The position numbers were made by a program, and so were the translations under genes. Positions 62,801 through 64,000 of a DNA stretch of 64,000 bases are shown here, in pieces. The first letter of the stretch is position 1, and each line of letters opens with the position of its first letter. Source of the stretch: Opitutaceae bacterium (GTDB lineage: Bacteria; Verrucomicrobiota; Verrucomicrobiia; Opitutales; Opitutaceae). The notes beneath the pieces were generated by a model. That model saw only the letters and a list, made by a program, of their open reading frames with translations. It was not told the DNA's origin and did not search any database. Location of the stretch: the NCBI GenBank assembly GCA_028284385.1, contig JANQRT010000039.1:31346-95345 (forward strand), written 5' to 3'.

Positions 62801-64000
62801 GCAGATGCCGACGTGGGCGACACGCTTACTTTCTCAGCCACTCTGGATAATGGGGATCCACTCCCATCCTGGCTGTCCATCGATGTCAATACGGGAGAGC
62901 TGTCCGGAACTCCTGAAAACGGAGACGTTGGCACCATTTCAGTCAAGGTCACCGCTTCCGACGGTACCGCGACCGCAGACGATACCTTCGATATCACGGT
63001 AACCAACACCAATGACGTTCCGGTCGCAACGGCAGACACAGCCAGCGTTACGGAACCCAACACAGTTGAAATTGACGTTCTGGCCAACGATACCGATGCC
63101 GACGCAGGTGACACACTGACGATTCAGGAAGCAAGCGTGCCGGATGGGAAAGGAAGCGTTTCGATTGTTAATGGAAAACTGGTCTACGACCCAGAAGATG
63201 ACTTTGCAGATCTAGCTCTTGACGACACAACAAATGTGGAAATCTCCTACACCATTAACGATGGCAATGGAGGCACATCCACATCAACGGTTACAGTCAC
63301 CGTTACGGGAGACGACAGTCTGATTGTCGGTAATAGTTCTAACGATACAATCACGGCTACTGATAATCAAAATACCATTATCGGCGAAGCAGGTCATGAT
63401 ACTATTGAGGGCGAAGATGGTGACGATACCATTATCGGAGGAACCGGAAACGACGACCTCTACGGAGGAGACGGCGACGACACATTCGAGGTCGCAGACG
63501 GGGACGGAGCCGACGACTTCTTCGGAGGCAGCGGAGACGACACCGTCGTAGCAACCGAAGACAACGTAGACATCACCATCGACGGAAACTTCGACGCCTC
63601 AAACTCGGTCGAGACCATCTCGGCCAACGGAAAATCGGGCGTTACTGTCACCGGGGACAGCTCCAACCAGACCCTCGACTTCTCCGCCACCACCCTCGAC
63701 GGAATCGACTCCATCTCCGGCGGAGCAGGCCACGACACGATTACCGGATCCAGCGGAGACGACACCATTTCGGGCGGCACCGGTGAAGACGATCTCTACG
63801 GAGGAGACGGCGACGACACATTCCTTTATGGCGATGGGGACGGCGCGGAGGACTTCTTCGGCGGAAGCGGAGACGACACAGTCGTAGCAACCGAAGACAA
63901 TGTCGACATCACCATCGACGGAAACTTCGACGCCTCCAACTCCGTAGAAACCATCTCTGCTAACGGAAAATCCGGCGTCACCGTCACCGGAGACAGCTCC
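56876..64000 (+). CDS. Giant RTX-type repeat adhesin, 3' end beyond the window
   Basis: 2,375 codons are open from ATG 56876 to the window end with no stop. Residues 1-80 form a small beta domain (VKLEPIGSDLKITAIDGSHYLLKQFF by two adjoining strands) resembling the BapA-prefix of type I-secreted adhesins; there is no Sec signal. A Glu-rich linker spans about residues 400-550. Fifteen cadherin-like repeats of about 100 residues follow, then one Ig-like domain (about 2045-2145) and RTX-type calcium-binding motifs (GGDGDDTF, GGSGDDT). It would be exported by a type I system and bind cells, surfaces or glycans, stiffened by calcium. Transporter genes are not in the window. Confidence 0.85.
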   Translation, partial: MNLKIKLSNDLTIGKEMELSKGEEIQVESSDSYAIQNPEIIVKLEPIGSDLKITAIDGSHYLLKQFFDPGWAEKPALLLDENYEITQTNFETSSSTNGAERGPKFEPIEVNYSPDYREISLDKLSDEEPEVFFLPHMRTDSESRKDQETENEFHNPRTSSELNEAFRQTYGFENLAHDREAEVEAEKGPEEGAFNPLWEKRINGEEAGETIEEGVESENANRRIIEVDIARVVENLDTTDLDKLNLHARILNAEDNGEIEIDKENGSLRIPVDENAGDQIDIEVTSDKEDGNTDSSILSVGNSKSNLGDPPSLLLSQNKVLENEEGALIGKLDTQDSGRAVQYEYSIADDPSGKFEIVGNVLKLKDGVSIDFEKGANSYPIKIVSVDPQGNESEQTITIWPQDVPEKAGITSIDTDPVEDVDVEEEAEAETPPVEEDAVENQGGETGEGSEAQDSVDDAQQAEESPMEDETPEAAQESEENSETDGAANQQEEAPDSQEQTPQEEENPEEQSAENVVEEAPLEESPPVEESETENTDGPVAEQDAAVVEESKLSLDIQDQNTEEDSGFDLDVSKNVSDEDDDNLSYSATLENGDPLPDWLSIDSESGEFSGTPSQSDVGVFSVTVIVSDGEDSVSDTFSLTVEDTNDGPVLVSEIQDQIVDEDSVFSLETSESFSDEDIGDELSYTATLENGDPLPDWLAFNESTGRLSGTPENGDVGSINVTVTASDGEATISDTFSITVDNTNDGPVVTSQIQSQITDEDALFNLDASAHFHDEDAGDALSFSATLLNGNPLPDWLSIDAETGQLTGTPDTGDTGTILVKVVASDGESSKHSIFTLKVEEVNDSPVVTAEIADQTIDEDSSLNLDVSENFADQDLGDTLSFSATLENGDPLPSWLSIDPTTGQLSGTPENEDVGSINVVVTASDGEASASDTFSLTVENTNDGPTLTSAIKGQITDKDVEFSLDVSGNFNDEDLGDDLSFSATLWNGDPLPSWLSFNSSTGEFSGTPDGNDGGVYSITVTASDGESTVSDDFSIIVDASDPNTAPTVTTSIGDQTAEEDAAFSLDVSGNFEDAEDGLSYSATLENGDPLPDWLSINSSTGQLSGTPDDGDIGSINVKVTASDGDESISQTFSITVDASDGDAPEDLNSAPTVTATIVDQNIDEDAAFNLDVSGNFDDADVGDDLSFSATLENGDPLPSWLSIDSSTGQLSGTPDDGDIGSISVTVTASDGEASASDTFSISVDAAVDGNSVPTISTSISDQTTDEDASFNLDVSGNFEDADVGDTLTFSATLDDGSPLPSWLSIDPDTGELSGTPENGDVGTISVKVTASDGTASVDDTFDITVSNTNDGPTVSTNISDQTTNEDAAFSLDVSGNFSDEDLGDTVTFSATLENGDPLPSWLSIDSSTGELSGTPDDGDIGSINVTVTASDGEANASDTFSITVDATVDPNSAPTVSTSISDQTTDEDAGFSLDVSGNFADADVGDTLTFSATLDNGDPLPSWLSIDQNTGELSGTPDNSDVGTISVKVTASDGTATANDTFDITVSNTNDGPIVSANIADQNTSQDAAFNLDTSSNFSDADVGDSLTFSATLDNGDPLPSWLSIDSNTGELSGNPENGDVGTISVKVTASDGTATVDDTFDITVTDTNDGPTVSTSISDQTTDEDVAFSLDVSGNFADADVGDTLTFSATLDNGDPLPSWLSIDSNTGELSGTPENGDVGTISVKVTASDGTATVDDTFDLTVSNTNDGPTVSTSISDQTASEDSAFSVDVSSNFNDEDLGDTLTFSATLDNGDPLPSWLSIDTNTGELSGTPDNGDIGTISVTVTASDGAATADDTFDITVQNTNDGPVVSTNIANQNTNEDAAFSLDVSGNFEDADVGDTLTFSATLDNGDPLPDWLSIDTNTGELSGTPENGDVGTISIKVSASDGTNSISDTFDLTVSNTNDGPTVSTSISDQTTNEDAAFSLDVSGNFADADVGDTLTFSATLDNGDPLPSWLSIDVNTGELSGTPENGDVGTISVKVTASDGTATADDTFDITVTNTNDVPVATADTASVTEPNTVEIDVLANDTDADAGDTLTIQEASVPDGKGSVSIVNGKLVYDPEDDFADLALDDTTNVEISYTINDGNGGTSTSTVTVTVTGDDSLIVGNSSNDTITATDNQNTIIGEAGHDTIEGEDGDDTIIGGTGNDDLYGGDGDDTFEVADGDGADDFFGGSGDDTVVATEDNVDITIDGNFDASNSVETISANGKSGVTVTGDSSNQTLDFSATTLDGIDSISGGAGHDTITGSSGDDTISGGTGEDDLYGGDGDDTFLYGDGDGAEDFFGGSGDDTVVATEDNVDITIDGNFDASNSVETISANGKSGVTVTGDSS
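58530..63010 (+). repeat. Fifteen tandem cadherin-like (CADG/He_PIG) repeats
   Basis: The core LPxWLSID...SGTP recurs 15 times, near 58655, 58955, 59250, 59550, 59845, 60140, 60460, 60770, 61065, 61370, 61670, 61970, 62265, 62560 and 62860. Spacing is about 295-320 bp (98-107 residues). Units end in NTNDGP or in a longer linker with a P-T-V or P-T-I. Later copies are nearly identical in DNA, suggesting recent duplication or recombination. Confidence 0.85.
63310..64000 (+). repeat. RTX region with a 336-bp long-period repeat
   Basis: Calcium-binding nonapeptide units (GGxGxDxxx), for example GGTGNDDLYGGDGDDTF, are embedded in a larger unit that starts near 63461 and again near 63797. The period is 336 bp (112 residues), and the second copy runs off the window. 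The two copies are almost identical over most of the visible length. Confidence 0.8.

Noticed and set aside
58530..63010. Regular 300-bp repeats considered as a CRISPR or satellite array
   Set aside because: The repeats are in frame, encode cadherin-like domains, and have no short repeat-spacer structure.

Overview
The window looks like the chromosome of a heterotrophic, probably marine member of the Verrucomicrobiota (Opitutales/Puniceicoccales-type). This is an inference from gene content: an FGE-type sulfatase, xylan and pentose enzymes, a bacterial family-B DNA polymerase, a menaquinone pathway, an unusual long PurA and few clear Shine-Dalgarno sequences. No 16S rRNA or other decisive marker is present. 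I found no tRNA, rRNA or CRISPR array.

Layout. 1-10,200: carbohydrate catabolism (sulfatase cut by the window edge, GT39-like membrane protein, Hyi-like isomerase, CE1-like esterase, GH43, clan GH-A-like hydrolase, dienelactone hydrolase, 6-phosphogluconolactonase). Xylose isomerase at 54,135 would take up the released pentose. 11,600-16,660: chaperones dnaK, groES and groEL on the minus strand, with a 9-9-9 inverted repeat between dnaK and a divergent LON-domain gene. 16,680-22,700: polX, menC-menE and guaB.

22,750-28,400 is the accessory region. It lies between two genes that act on IMP (guaB and a divergent purA). It reads as an integron-type gene-cassette array without an integrase in view (CALIN-like): short, AT-richer, mostly unknown genes, all on the plus strand, separated by 55-130 bp imperfect palindromes with attC architecture. 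One site (24,634-24,699) has perfect RYYYAAC and GTTRRRY boxes and is packed between a stop codon and the next start. Two 142-bp MITE-like elements with TA flanks lie at the edge of the array and inside it; the second has altered the 3' end of an RNase H-like cassette gene.

28,600-56,700: housekeeping and cell-envelope genes (purA, panE, recD2, a ketosynthase with an ACP-dehydratase fusion, GT4, thioesterase, queG, aroK, PolB, clpS-DUF2017, proS, argA, xylA). Among them, 43,829-45,475 encodes a FAD-dependent oxidase fused to a YtqB/MnmM-type methyltransferase. It looks like an independently assembled, domain-swapped analogue of the tRNA wobble-uridine enzyme MnmC.

56,876 to the window end: one giant open frame (2,375 codons visible, no stop) with a BapA-prefix-like N-terminus, an acidic linker, 15 cadherin-like repeats and RTX-type calcium-binding repeats: a probable type I-secreted adhesin.
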